Assembly: GCA_034435955.1 (NCBI GenBank)
Contig: DAOTWA010000017.1
Span: 1 to 45,175 of the forward strand
From: DAOTWA01 sp034435955
Lineage (GTDB): Bacteria > Chloroflexota > Anaerolineae > Anaerolineales > Anaerolineaceae
DNA: 45,175 nt
Direction of reading: 5' to 3'
A model generated the notes under the pieces. It made no database searches. It had not been told where the DNA came from and saw only the letters and a program-made list of their open reading frames with translations. The translations under genes were made by a program, and so were the position numbers. Below, piece by piece: positions 15,124 through 23,206 of the stretch. The number at the start of each line of letters is the position of its first letter. The first letter of the stretch is position 1.

Positions 15124-18003
15124 TTAGGGAGCTAAGATGAAATCGATCGGCCCCGCGTCGGTCTGATTGCCCGCCCGGTCAAAGACCTTTACCATCAGGC
15201 TGTGCTTGCCCTGCGTCGCTGCTGACCAAGGATAGTTATAGGGCGCATCGCCAAGTATGGCCGTCAGCCGGCCGTCGAGGTAATATTCCACCCGGGCCAC
15301 GCCGACGTTATCGCTTGCCATGATCTGGAAAACCGGCGGTCGCCCAGGAGAGAGGACGAGCTTTTCACCGCTGGATGGCTCCACGATCTTCGCGATTGGC
15401 GGGGTATTATCAACCGTAACCTGAATCGTGGCCATCTCTACCTGCTGATCGCGGCTGACGACCAGCAGCCTGACCGCGTACAGGCCGTCCAGGCTGGTCG
15501 TATCCCACGAAGCGAGCAGGCCCTCATTCACCGGCTTGTTTCCGTCCGGCCCCACCTGTTCCCAGGCACGCGGATTCAAGCCTTGCCCGACCTGAATGCG
15601 GTAATAACCGAAATTCTTGCCGGCGGCCGTACCGGTGATGTTCACCTTACCGCGCACGACGGCGAACAAATCAGGGGTGGTGATGTGCGCGTCTGGAGAA
15701 GGCGGAGGCACCTGGATGGCATCATAATCCCTGGGCGGAGCGGGGATGCCCGCTTCGCGGGCCCAATCCTGCGCCTCGGGCGGCACGCTCATGTATACCC
15801 GCGTGTCCACCAGCTCGGGCGGGGTGAAGACCGTTGCCAAGCGCCCCGTCTCCCGGTTGATTTGATAGCTGCGGTAAAGCGTATCGGTATGGGTCGGTTC
15901 GTTTCCTTGCAGGAAGACCTCGTTCACCACGTTGGGGCAATCCTGGGTGGGCAGCAACCCGGATGGGTCGCACACCTCGACAGTGCTCACGCCGGGCGGC
16001 GCACTCCAGCCCTCCGCCGGAAGATCACGGCTGGCGTACTGGATGACTGCGCGCCACAGACCCGCCGGGAGGCGCAAATCTACCCGGCCGGCGGAATCCC
16101 CAAACCAAACCGCAACCAAACGCTGAGGGGTGTAGCCGATCGTCCAGGCATCCTGCCGGTCGGCGGTCTGGCCGAGTTTTACGCCCGTCGGGCGGCCGAC
16201 TTCAAGCACATTCGGATGTCCCAGGCTGGGCCAGCGCGCGGTCTCGTCGCTCAGGACGTTGTTTACCAGGTAGGCGAGCGGCCCGCTCAGCACCGTGCGC
16301 TGCTGCGGTACGCTCCAATCGGAACTATCGACGCCATCCAGGCTCTCGACCCTCAGGACGGTAGCCGAGACCAGCCGGTGCGGTGTGGTCTCCTCTCCAG
16401 CCAGCACCCCACCGGCGGCGAACACACCGTAAGCCTGAGCCGCTTCGACCAGGTGAACCTCCCCACCGCCGTAAATCATCCGTTCCGTGCCATCGTCTAA
16501 ACCACTCAGGCCAAGCTGCCCGGCTAACTGCCAGACGCTGCTGGCTCCGTATTGCGCCAACGTCTCGGCGGCCGGCGCGAGATAGTCGTTGTCCATGGCG
16601 ATGCGCACCCGCACCGGACCGTGGAATTTGCCGTCCGGATTGGTCTGGCCGGTCAACGACACGGGCAGACTGGCAGGGACATCCCACACCAGGCTGGCGG
16701 GCGACATGCCGCGGGCGAAGCCGGTCAGATATACGAATGGTGTAAGCAGCGAGCCGGGCGGGCGCCCCGCGAAGAACTCACCGCCGGCGTATTCACCCTG
16801 ATCTGCACGGGTTTCCCCGACCAGCGCGAGGATCTGGCCGCTGAGCGGGTCAAGGACCTCGGCCGAAGCGGCCAGCGTCGGCGATGAAGGAGACGCTCCT
16901 GGCGGCAGAGGGGGAAGCCAATCAGCGGCGGAGCAATCGCTCCCATCCGGCGCCTTGATATCGCGCTCGTCGTTTGCGGCGCGCAGCAATTGGGTCCTCA
17001 GCGCGCACACGGTCTGCATTTGCAGGTCGTAGTCCAGCGTGGTGATCACCTTCAAGCCGCCGCGTTCCACCCGCCGGCTGCCATAATGCGCAGCGACCTG
17101 CTCCAGAGCCAGGCGGGTGAGGGCGGGGGCCGGATTCGCGGGCGCCTGCGGCTCTTTATTGAACTGCATGCCGGCCAGCTCTTGGGCAGCCGACATGTAC
17201 TCCTCCACGCTCAGCGCGCCCTGGGCCAGCAGCCGAGCGAGCAGCATCTGCGCGCCTTCGCGTGCGGCGATCGGAGCGTCGAGCGGGTTCAGTGAAGGCG
17301 CCTGCGACACTGCCGTCAGCAACACGGCCTCGGCCAGGTCGAGCTGGGCGGCCGAATGACCCAGATAGACCTGAGCGGCGGCATCCGCGCCGTAAGCGAG
17401 GTGGCCGTAATAGGCGCTATTCAGGTACCATTCGAGCACTTTATCTCGCCCGAAGGATGCGGTAAGCTGCGCGGCCAGCAGGCGCTCGCGGAAATCCTTG
17501 CGCCATCCGGGGGCTTCGTTTTCCAGCAGCAGATCGGCAGCCAGGCGCTGGGCGAGCGTCTGGCTCCCGGCGAGGCGGAAGCCTGGATTTGACCAGAAGT
17601 CCGGTTCGAGGGCTGCGACGGTTACCCGGACCAGTTGAGGAGAGAGGTGCACCGGCAGACTCTCGTCCAGCGGCAGGTAGCGCCGTTGCGTCCCGGGGTT
17701 CTCCAGGGTCAGCAGTAAATGTTGACCACTGCGGTCGTACAGGCGGGTTGGCTGGAGGAACAAGCCGTTCGGCGGCTCGAGCAGCGCTGACACTTTTTGG
17801 AGGGACGGCAGGTCCGTGGTCACCGAAGCGTAGACGGCCCCTGCCAGCAGCAACGTTGCGCCGATGGCCAGGACCAGCAGCATCCCCAGCGCAAGTCCGG
17901 CCCTGCGCCAGCCGCGAGCGGCCGCCTCACGCCCGCGCATTTCGCGGGCGTGGTGCCGTTTCACAACCAGGTACGTGTCCAGTTTGCGCATATTTGTGCG
18001 CAT
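15124..18003 (-). CDS. PBP1-like (GT51 + transpeptidase fold) protein with altered catalytic motifs and an Ig-like tail
   Basis: A 959-residue bitopic protein: cytoplasmic basic N-terminus, one span (about 36-60), a GT51-like domain (about 100-270), a transpeptidase-like domain (about 375-660), a PBP C-terminal segment (about 675-705) and an Ig-like tail (about 865-959). In the transpeptidase, SxxK reads SLLT (418-421), SxN reads DYL (in MDNDYLAPA) and KTG reads KLG (609-611). The GT domain keeps E133 but reads ALEPDFWSNPGF, where an Asp and a His are usual, and GSQTLAQRL for GGSTITQQL. It is thus probably inactive as a transpeptidase and doubtful as a glycosyltransferase; a scaffold or binding role is inferred. 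The reading frame is intact over 2.9 kb, so it is not a pseudogene. It is the last gene of the minus-strand operon. Confidence 0.85.
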   Translation of the reverse strand: MRTNMRKLDTYLVVKRHHAREMRGREAAARGWRRAGLALGMLLVLAIGATLLLAGAVYASVTTDLPSLQKVSALLEPPNGLFLQPTRLYDRSGQHLLLTLENPGTQRRYLPLDESLPVHLSPQLVRVTVAALEPDFWSNPGFRLAGSQTLAQRLAADLLLENEAPGWRKDFRERLLAAQLTASFGRDKVLEWYLNSAYYGHLAYGADAAAQVYLGHSAAQLDLAEAVLLTAVSQAPSLNPLDAPIAAREGAQMLLARLLAQGALSVEEYMSAAQELAGMQFNKEPQAPANPAPALTRLALEQVAAHYGSRRVERGGLKVITTLDYDLQMQTVCALRTQLLRAANDERDIKAPDGSDCSAADWLPPLPPGASPSSPTLAASAEVLDPLSGQILALVGETRADQGEYAGGEFFAGRPPGSLLTPFVYLTGFARGMSPASLVWDVPASLPVSLTGQTNPDGKFHGPVRVRIAMDNDYLAPAAETLAQYGASSVWQLAGQLGLSGLDDGTERMIYGGGEVHLVEAAQAYGVFAAGGVLAGEETTPHRLVSATVLRVESLDGVDSSDWSVPQQRTVLSGPLAYLVNNVLSDETARWPSLGHPNVLEVGRPTGVKLGQTADRQDAWTIGYTPQRLVAVWFGDSAGRVDLRLPAGLWRAVIQYASRDLPAEGWSAPPGVSTVEVCDPSGLLPTQDCPNVVNEVFLQGNEPTHTDTLYRSYQINRETGRLATVFTPPELVDTRVYMSVPPEAQDWAREAGIPAPPRDYDAIQVPPPSPDAHITTPDLFAVVRGKVNITGTAAGKNFGYYRIQVGQGLNPRAWEQVGPDGNKPVNEGLLASWDTTSLDGLYAVRLLVVSRDQQVEMATIQVTVDNTPPIAKIVEPSSGEKLVLSPGRPPVFQIMASDNVGVARVEYYLDGRLTAILGDAPYNYPWSAATQGKHSLMVKVFDRAGNQTDAGPIDFILAP

Positions 18004-18048
18004 GATTGGATAAACTGAACGCCAGCTTTCTGCGGAAGTATGCCCCGA

Positions 18049-19410
18049 TTATAGTGGATTTCCCCGCCCGGAGGTTCTGCGCGTGATCGCATCCGCCATG
18101 CGCGCCACGCGCACCATGAAGCCCACATCGTGCACCCTGACGATATCGGCGCCGCGGGCGATGCCGATGGCCACAGCCGCAGCTGTACCTTCCAGGCGCT
18201 CCTCGGGCGGCAGGTCGAGGGTGTAGCCGATGAACGACTTGCGCGACGGTCCCAGCAGCAATGGGAAGCCCAATGCGCGCACCTCCCCCAGCCGGTCGAG
18301 CAGCTCCAGATTTTGCTCGACGGTTTTGCCAAAGCCGATGCCCGGGTCGAGGAGGATACGCTCGTCGCACACCCCAGCCGCGCGGGCGACGGCCACGCTT
18401 TCCATCAGCTCGCGCTTGACGTCCTCCAGAAGGTTGTCGTAATGCACGCCCACATAGCGTCCGCCCAGGCGGTCCTGAAGCTCGGCGGAGGAAGGCCGGG
18501 AGCGGTTGTGCATCAGGATCAGCGGGCTGCCCGCCCGGGCCGCCACTGCGGCCATGCGCGGGTCGGCGCGCAGGGCCCATACGTCATTGATCCAATCGGC
18601 GCCCGCCTTGAGCGCCGCCTCGGCGACTTCCGCCTTGTACGTGTCGACCGAAATGGTGGCATCGAACTCCCTCGCCAGGGCCTCCACAACCGGCAAGACC
18701 CGGCGCAGCTCCTCTTCCACGCTGACTGGCCGCGCGCCTGGCCGCGTGCTCTCCCCGCCCACGTCCAGGATATCCGTCCCTTCGGCGACGAAGCGCCGCG
18801 CCTGCTCCAGCGCAGCCTGGAGCGCCTGCCCGCTCTGCAGAAGGCCGTCGCCGGAGAAGCTGTCGGGGGTGACATTGAGCACGCCCATGACGAAGGTGCG
18901 CGCGCCCCACGGGAAGGGATAGGGGCGCGGCGTCCGCATGCGCTTCACCCCGCTGCGATCCAGCCCGGCCAGCATCTCGGCCACGGTGCGGCCGGTGACG
19001 GGATGGCGCAGCTCAGGAGCCAGATCGGCCAGTGGCGCCAGGACGAAGGCGCGCTCCGCCAGGCGCGGGTGGGGGATCTCGAGAGCGGGCGTTTGTACTG
19101 CCTGCTCATCGTAGAACAGCACATCGATGTCGATCACCCGCGGGCCGTAGCGGAAAGAGGGCGTGCGCCCCAGGCGCACCTCAAGTTCTTTGACATAGGT
19201 CAGCAGCTCGCCGGGTTCAAGGTCGGTGGCGGCTTCCAGGGTCTGGTTGAGGAAGGCTGGCTGATCGGGGTAACCCCATGGAGCAGTCTCATAGACCGGC
19301 GAGGCCGCCGTGACGCGCACTTTGGGGGCCAGGCCATCGCGCGCGGCCCACAAATTGGCCGCGCGGTCGCCCAGATTCGTCCCTAAAGCCAGGTAGATGC
19401 GGTGCTTCAT
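18049..19410 (-). CDS. folKP: FolK-FolP fusion: HPPK and dihydropteroate synthase
   Basis: A 453-residue bifunctional protein. Residues 1-150 are 6-hydroxymethyl-dihydropterin pyrophosphokinase: LALGTNLGDRAANL, ASPVYETAPWGYPDQPAFLNQ, and the metal-binding PRVIDIDVLFYD (90-101). Residues ~170-453 are dihydropteroate synthase: VMGVLNVTPDSFSGDG, DVGGESTRPGA, ISVDTYKAEVA, DPGIGFGKT and GPSRKSFIG. The two do consecutive steps of folate synthesis. In most bacteria they are separate genes; the fused order HPPK-DHPS is best known from fungi and plants. The start at 19410 follows GGAGGAAGG; the upstream 81 in-frame residues lack any family match. Spacing to neighbours is 20-45 bp. Confidence 0.95.
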   Translation of the reverse strand: MKHRIYLALGTNLGDRAANLWAARDGLAPKVRVTAASPVYETAPWGYPDQPAFLNQTLEAATDLEPGELLTYVKELEVRLGRTPSFRYGPRVIDIDVLFYDEQAVQTPALEIPHPRLAERAFVLAPLADLAPELRHPVTGRTVAEMLAGLDRSGVKRMRTPRPYPFPWGARTFVMGVLNVTPDSFSGDGLLQSGQALQAALEQARRFVAEGTDILDVGGESTRPGARPVSVEEELRRVLPVVEALAREFDATISVDTYKAEVAEAALKAGADWINDVWALRADPRMAAVAARAGSPLILMHNRSRPSSAELQDRLGGRYVGVHYDNLLEDVKRELMESVAVARAAGVCDERILLDPGIGFGKTVEQNLELLDRLGEVRALGFPLLLGPSRKSFIGYTLDLPPEERLEGTAAAVAIGIARGADIVRVHDVGFMVRVARMADAITRRTSGRGNPL

Positions 19411-19430
19411 CCTTCCTCCCTGCATGGGAA

Positions 19431-20153
19431 TCAGGTTGATTGCACGACCGTCGCCAGGAGCGCGCCGTCCGGCGCAGCGCTCAGCAACATGCCTCGCGGG
19501 GCAGCGGGTTTCAAAGCTGCCAGAAGATGCGGAAGCAGCAGCAGACTGTCCGCCAGGCCCTGATGCGCAAGGACGCGCACATCTGGGGCGCCCAATTCGC
19601 CCAGGGCCGATTGCAAAGTGAGCGCATGGATGCCAAAGCAGGCCGCCGCGCACAATTCTTCGGGCGGCAGCTCGGTCCTTTTCAGCAGCTGGCTCAGGGC
19701 CTGGGTCAGCTCCGGAACGCTCCCGGCGGGGGGCAACGCTGACCGGCGGAGCAGTTGGGCGCGCGGCGCCAGATTATGGCGGCCCACCGCATGAGTCGAG
19801 GCGAGCAGCGCCAGCGCGGTCCAATCCTCTCCACCTGCTCCGGCCAGGGCCAGGTGTACATCGCCGCTGGCTACTGCCTGAGCGGCGGCGTGCAGCGCGG
19901 ATTGACCGTCCAATCCGGGCGCGCGATGCACGCCGGCTGCCGGCAAACGCTCCAAAACGCCTGCGGCAGAGAGCGCCCGGCGCACCCCCGCCGGCGGAGG
20001 CGATCCGCCCCACCAGGCGTCCTCCACCCAAGGGGCCGGCACCCTGGCTTCGCGCAGCAGGCTCATGGCCCAGTCGCTCAGCATGTCTTTATTGCTCTGA
20101 ACGGTATTACCCGGCTGAAAGGCGCGCACCTCGACCAGAAAGACCTCAGCCAT
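19431..20153 (-). CDS. Thiolase-fold protein lacking the catalytic cysteine
   Basis: A 240-residue protein. Residues ~79-108 (APGLDGQSALHAAAQAVASGDVHLALAGAGGE) resemble the thiolase segment that normally reads CASGLQAI..AAQAI..G..DVVLAGG, but the nucleophilic Cys is missing. The C-terminal part (VLAHQGLADSLLLLPHLLAAL...GMLLSAAPDGALLATVVQS) resembles the thiolase end that carries GHPLGASG and the CxG loop, again without the catalytic His/Cys. At 240 residues it is much shorter than a ~390-residue thiolase. I infer a pseudoenzyme of this fold, as with thiolase-like partners of DUF35 proteins. The ATG at 20153 overlaps the homoserine dehydrogenase stop by 8 bp. Confidence 0.55.
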   Translation of the reverse strand: MAEVFLVEVRAFQPGNTVQSNKDMLSDWAMSLLREARVPAPWVEDAWWGGSPPPAGVRRALSAAGVLERLPAAGVHRAPGLDGQSALHAAAQAVASGDVHLALAGAGGEDWTALALLASTHAVGRHNLAPRAQLLRRSALPPAGSVPELTQALSQLLKRTELPPEELCAAACFGIHALTLQSALGELGAPDVRVLAHQGLADSLLLLPHLLAALKPAAPRGMLLSAAPDGALLATVVQST

Positions 20154-21186
20154 TTGACAGCGCTCCGGTAGCTCGCAGGAAATCGGCCAGCAGGCCATAA
20201 GCGGTGGTTTCGGGTCCGGGGTTGGATTCGACCACCCCCAGCCCTGGCAGCGTGTCGGTTTCGAACTGCACGTAGGAGCTGGTGCCGTTGATCGCAAACA
20301 GCGGTGAATCGGGGGCTACTATTTCGGGAGCCACCCGCCCTCTTACGCGCCCACCATCGCGCCAGGCGGTGCAGACCAGCTTCCAGCGCCTGCCCGCCCG
20401 ACGCGCCTCCTCCAGCTTGGGGGCGTCGATGCCGCGGATGCCCTGGCGGTCCACCTCCTGAGGCGTCAGCGGCGCGCCCATCAGCACGGTCGCCAGGGCG
20501 GCCACTTTGATGGCCGCATCCCAGCCGTCGATGTCGGCGCTTGGATCCGTTTCGGTGATGCCAATCGATTGGGCGTAGCGCACAGCGTCCGCGAAGCTTT
20601 CCCCGCTTTCCATACGCCCGAGCAGCAGATTGGTGCACGAGTTGAGGATGCCGCGAAAGCCGCGCAACTCGGCGGCGGGCAGCGTCTCGCGCCACAGGGA
20701 GAATATTGGCGCGCCGTCCATCACAGTCGACTCGAACAAAAATTTTCGCCCCCGGCTTTGAGCCAGGGCTTTCAGTTCAGCATAGGCGTGCACTACCGGT
20801 CCTTTATTGGCGGTGATGGCGTGCATGCCTGCTTCCAGCGCGGCTTTAAGGTGGTCGATCGCCGGCTGGCCGGTGGTATGGTTCACCGGGGTATTCTCGA
20901 AAAGCACCTCCCCAGGGCAGGCATGGATCAAGGCGAGGTTATCGCGGGGGGCGGGCTGCCGAGACAGGGCCGCTAACGATCCGCCGTCCTCCACGATTTG
21001 CAGGGCTCTTTCCAGGTCCAATCCACCCGGATCAATGGCGCTCCCATGCCGACCGGTCGCGATGCCAGTCACCGAAAATGTGACCCCATAGGTTTCTTCG
21101 AGCAGGGAGCGTTTGCGCAGCAGCAGGCGCGCGAACGCGCGGCCCACGTTGCCGAAGCCGAGCAGTACCAGTCGAAAGTGTCCCAT
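20146..21186 (-). CDS. hom: Homoserine dehydrogenase
   Basis: A 346-residue NAD(P)-dependent enzyme reducing aspartate semialdehyde to homoserine, on the way to threonine and methionine. It starts with the Rossmann motif LVLLGFGNVGRAFARLLL, has ITANKGPV in the middle, and the catalytic signature GILNSCTNLLLGRMESG..FADAVRYAQSIGITETDPSADIDGWDAAIKVAALA (usual form GTxNYIL, here SCTNLLL). There is no C-terminal ACT domain, so feedback control of that kind is not expected. The ATG at 21186 has AGGAG upstream. It overlaps the thiolase-like gene that follows. Confidence 0.93.
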   Translation of the reverse strand: MGHFRLVLLGFGNVGRAFARLLLRKRSLLEETYGVTFSVTGIATGRHGSAIDPGGLDLERALQIVEDGGSLAALSRQPAPRDNLALIHACPGEVLFENTPVNHTTGQPAIDHLKAALEAGMHAITANKGPVVHAYAELKALAQSRGRKFLFESTVMDGAPIFSLWRETLPAAELRGFRGILNSCTNLLLGRMESGESFADAVRYAQSIGITETDPSADIDGWDAAIKVAALATVLMGAPLTPQEVDRQGIRGIDAPKLEEARRAGRRWKLVCTAWRDGGRVRGRVAPEIVAPDSPLFAINGTSSYVQFETDTLPGLGVVESNPGPETTAYGLLADFLRATGALSNG

Positions 21187-21224
21187 TACGAGCTCCTGAG
21201 TAGATGAAGGTTTCGGCGCCTGGC

Positions 21225-21956
21225 TCAAACAGGCGGCCAAGGGTAGGAACGCCGGTCGGGATCCGGCTTGGGAAAACGCCGCACGGTGAGCAGGCGCTGA
21301 ATCCGCGCGGCCGTGGCGGCGATCTCGGCATCGGCCAGCAGCTCACGCAAGCTGGCATGCAGTCCGCCGCCCGGCGCCAGGTCAGGCAGCACCCTGGCCA
21401 GGTCATCCAGCAGCGGTTGGGGGATGGCCTGTCCGGCGAAATCCCAGATTACCGTGCGCAGTTTGTCATCCACATTGAAACACACGCCGTGGTCGATCAG
21501 CCAGAGGTGGGAGTGCTCGTCCAGAAACACATGGCTTCCCTTGCGGTCTGCGTTGTTGATTACGTAGTCGAAAGCGGCCACCGGCCGCAGGCGTTCGCGG
21601 TCCACCTCGGTGAAGTTGAAGTAATGGTAATTCGAATCGTGTTCGATAAAGAGTTGCACCGAGCCTGCGCCGAATGGTGCTCTGTGGCGGTAAATGGTCG
21701 GCGGAACCAGGTTCCAACCAAGCGCACGGCTGAGGATGTAAGCGGCCACCTCGCGCCTGGCCAGCGTCCCGGTGGGGAAATCCCATAACGGCTGTTCACC
21801 GCGCCTGGGTTTATAGACGATGGGATAGGTTGTTTCCCTATGCTGGACCTGGCCCAGAAACGTGTCATTAGAGCCGTTCATGAACTGGCCCTGCAGGGTG
21901 ATGGTTCCCTCCTGTAAGGCCTCAAGGATGCGGTTTTCGTCCAGTTCGATGGGCAT
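21225..21956 (-). CDS. SCO1664-family (PI3/4-kinase-like) protein
   Basis: A 243-residue protein matching the SCO1664 family known from Actinobacteria: GTITLQGQFMNGSNDTFLG, then IVYKPRRGEQPLWDFPTGTLARREVAAYILSRALGW, then FDYVINNADRKGSHVFLDEHSHLWLIDHGVCFNV. The last segment resembles the catalytic N-x-DRK and I-D-H/D-G of phosphatidylinositol-kinase-like folds; the YKP lysine (about residue 49) would bind ATP. The substrate is unknown. It follows the DUF3090 gene by 39 bp, the same pairing as in Actinobacteria. Confidence 0.88.
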   Translation of the reverse strand: MPIELDENRILEALQEGTITLQGQFMNGSNDTFLGQVQHRETTYPIVYKPRRGEQPLWDFPTGTLARREVAAYILSRALGWNLVPPTIYRHRAPFGAGSVQLFIEHDSNYHYFNFTEVDRERLRPVAAFDYVINNADRKGSHVFLDEHSHLWLIDHGVCFNVDDKLRTVIWDFAGQAIPQPLLDDLARVLPDLAPGGGLHASLRELLADAEIAATAARIQRLLTVRRFPKPDPDRRSYPWPPV

Positions 21957-21995
21957 AGCTGGCCGGCGGTCAGCGCACGGAAGGTGGAAAGGATA

Positions 21996-22523
21996 TCAGT
22001 GCTTATGACCGTTTTTCTTGGGGCAGAAGTGCCCTTCTGGGTCCATCGGCTCGCCGCAGTATGGGCAAATCGGTCGGCCGCGGGAGGCCAGCTCGTTTCC
22101 CCAGGCGCCCAGAGCGCGAATCTGCGAGCGGGTGCACCAGAAGCGCACCACTCCCGCCTCCTCCGCATCTACGCCCTCGCTCAAAAGCTCCCTGGCGACC
22201 AGCACCACCAGATCTTCTTCGACGTCGTATCCCAGGCCCATTTCACCTACCCGGAAGAGGGGATCGACCGGCGTCTCGATATGCATTTCATCCTCGATAT
22301 AATCTGCCGAGGCAGCCGAAAGATGGGGATACTGCCTGCTCAGCTCTTCCAGAAACTGTTCCACGCCGATGGCCAGCGATTGGATCTGGTACTTCTCTAC
22401 CAGCAGAACCACCACCTGATCATCTTTGGTCGCCTGCAAGTAGAACACCCGATCGCCGGGTTTCCCGATCGCGTCGGTTGTGATATTTGTGACCGGCTTG
22501 ATATCGATTTCGATACGCGGCAT
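21996..22523 (-). CDS. DUF3090 family protein with C-terminal zinc-ribbon-like motif
   Basis: A 175-residue protein. The N-terminal two thirds form a beta-rich domain (GDRVFYLQATKDDQVVVLLVEKYQIQSLAIGVEQFLEELS; PLFRVGEMGLGYDVEEDLVVLVARE). The end reads VRFWCTRSQIRALGAWGNELASRGRPICPYCGEPMDPEGHFCPKKNGH, with CPYC and a later Cys/His group suggesting metal binding. This is the DUF3090 family, paired with SCO1664-like kinases in Actinobacteria and here. It is the first gene of the minus-strand operon running to 15124. Confidence 0.9.
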   Translation of the reverse strand: MPRIEIDIKPVTNITTDAIGKPGDRVFYLQATKDDQVVVLLVEKYQIQSLAIGVEQFLEELSRQYPHLSAASADYIEDEMHIETPVDPLFRVGEMGLGYDVEEDLVVLVARELLSEGVDAEEAGVVRFWCTRSQIRALGAWGNELASRGRPICPYCGEPMDPEGHFCPKKNGHKH

Positions 22524-22575
22524 ACAAGACCACCAGATTAAACAGGCCGGGAAGCCTGAAATGATCGCTCGTTGT

Positions 22576-22584
22576 AGTATACCA
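22576..22584 (-). promoter_or_regulatory. Extended -10 promoter for the DUF3090 operon
   Basis: Read on the minus strand, TGG-TATACT is an extended -10 element. The transcription start would be near 22569, ~46 nt before the DUF3090 ATG. No good -35 is visible, as is usual with extended -10 promoters. Confidence 0.5.
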
Positions 22585-22586
22585 TG

Positions 22587-22708
22587 AGACGTACCGGTCG
22601 TCTTCCGGCCGCTGAGCGGGTGCGCAGATCATCCACACGCAGATGGCGGCGGAGCCATACCCGTCGATGCGATAAGCAAAGGGCAGGCCGATTTGCCCGC
22701 CCTTTTTT
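22587..22708 (+). ncRNA. Run of small hairpins ending in an intrinsic terminator; candidate small RNA
   Basis: Three small hairpins follow one another: AGACG/CGTCT (22587-22591 with 22599-22603, loop TACCGGT), CCGC/GCGG (22609-22612 with 22616-22619) and ATGGC/GCCAT (22643-22647 with 22654-22658, loop GGCGGA). Then comes the terminator at 22678-22708. The plus-strand T-run points to a plus-strand transcript although both neighbouring genes are on the minus strand. No clear plus-strand promoter was found, so the terminator might only serve the other strand. Confidence 0.3.
22678..22708 (+). terminator. Intrinsic terminator, plus strand
   Basis: AAAGGGC-A-GGC pairs with GCC-C-GCCC(TTT) around CGATTT and is followed by six T residues (22703-22708). 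On the minus strand the tail is only three T residues, so it is weaker for the bacterioferritin gene. Confidence 0.7.
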
Positions 22709-22738
22709 GTATTGGCGCATTATGGGTGTGGGACAGCC

Positions 22739-23206
22739 TCAATCCACCTGCTCCACAAGATAATTCTGAATGCCCATGTGAGCGATTTGATCGAGCTGCG
22801 CCTCCAGCCAGTCGGTGTGGCGCTCTTCATCCCGCAGGATCGTTTCCATGATCTCCCGGCTGCCGTTGTCGCCCTGGTCAACGGCCAGGCGGATGCCGTC
22901 GTTGTAGGCCTTGATCGCGCCCAATTCTGAGTCATGATCATTGCGCAGTTGCGCCTCGACCTGGGCGCCGATCTTAATCGGGCGCAGGTTGCTGACGATG
23001 GGAGTGCCCTCCAGGAACAGGATGCGGTCAATCAGCTTCTCGGCATGCTTCATCTCCTCGATGGCGCGCTTCTCGATGGCGTCGTGCAGCTTCCCATATC
23101 CCCAATTGGCGCACATTCCGGCATGCACCATGTATTGATTGACGGCGGTCAGCTCATCGGCCAGCAGATTGTTCAGCACGGCCAGCACCTGATCATTCCC
23201 TTTCAT
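22739..23206 (-). CDS. bfr: Bacterioferritin
   Basis: A 155-residue four-helix iron-storage protein. Ferroxidase ligands fall at the E. coli Bfr positions: E18 (LLADELTAVNQY), E51 and H54 (IEEMKHAEK), E94, E127 and H130 (DEERHTDWLE). M52, the heme ligand of true bacterioferritins, is present. RILFLEGTP is also typical. It oxidises Fe(II) and stores ferric mineral in a 24-mer shell. The ATG at 23206 follows AGGAGGGAG, which decides the start over an in-frame codon at 23224. No associated ferredoxin gene is adjacent. Confidence 0.96.
   Translation of the reverse strand: MKGNDQVLAVLNNLLADELTAVNQYMVHAGMCANWGYGKLHDAIEKRAIEEMKHAEKLIDRILFLEGTPIVSNLRPIKIGAQVEAQLRNDHDSELGAIKAYNDGIRLAVDQGDNGSREIMETILRDEERHTDWLEAQLDQIAHMGIQNYLVEQVD

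Noticed and set aside
18130..19386. 418-codon ORF on the plus strand
   Set aside because: Antisense to the clearly recognised folKP gene, with no domain or ribosome site.
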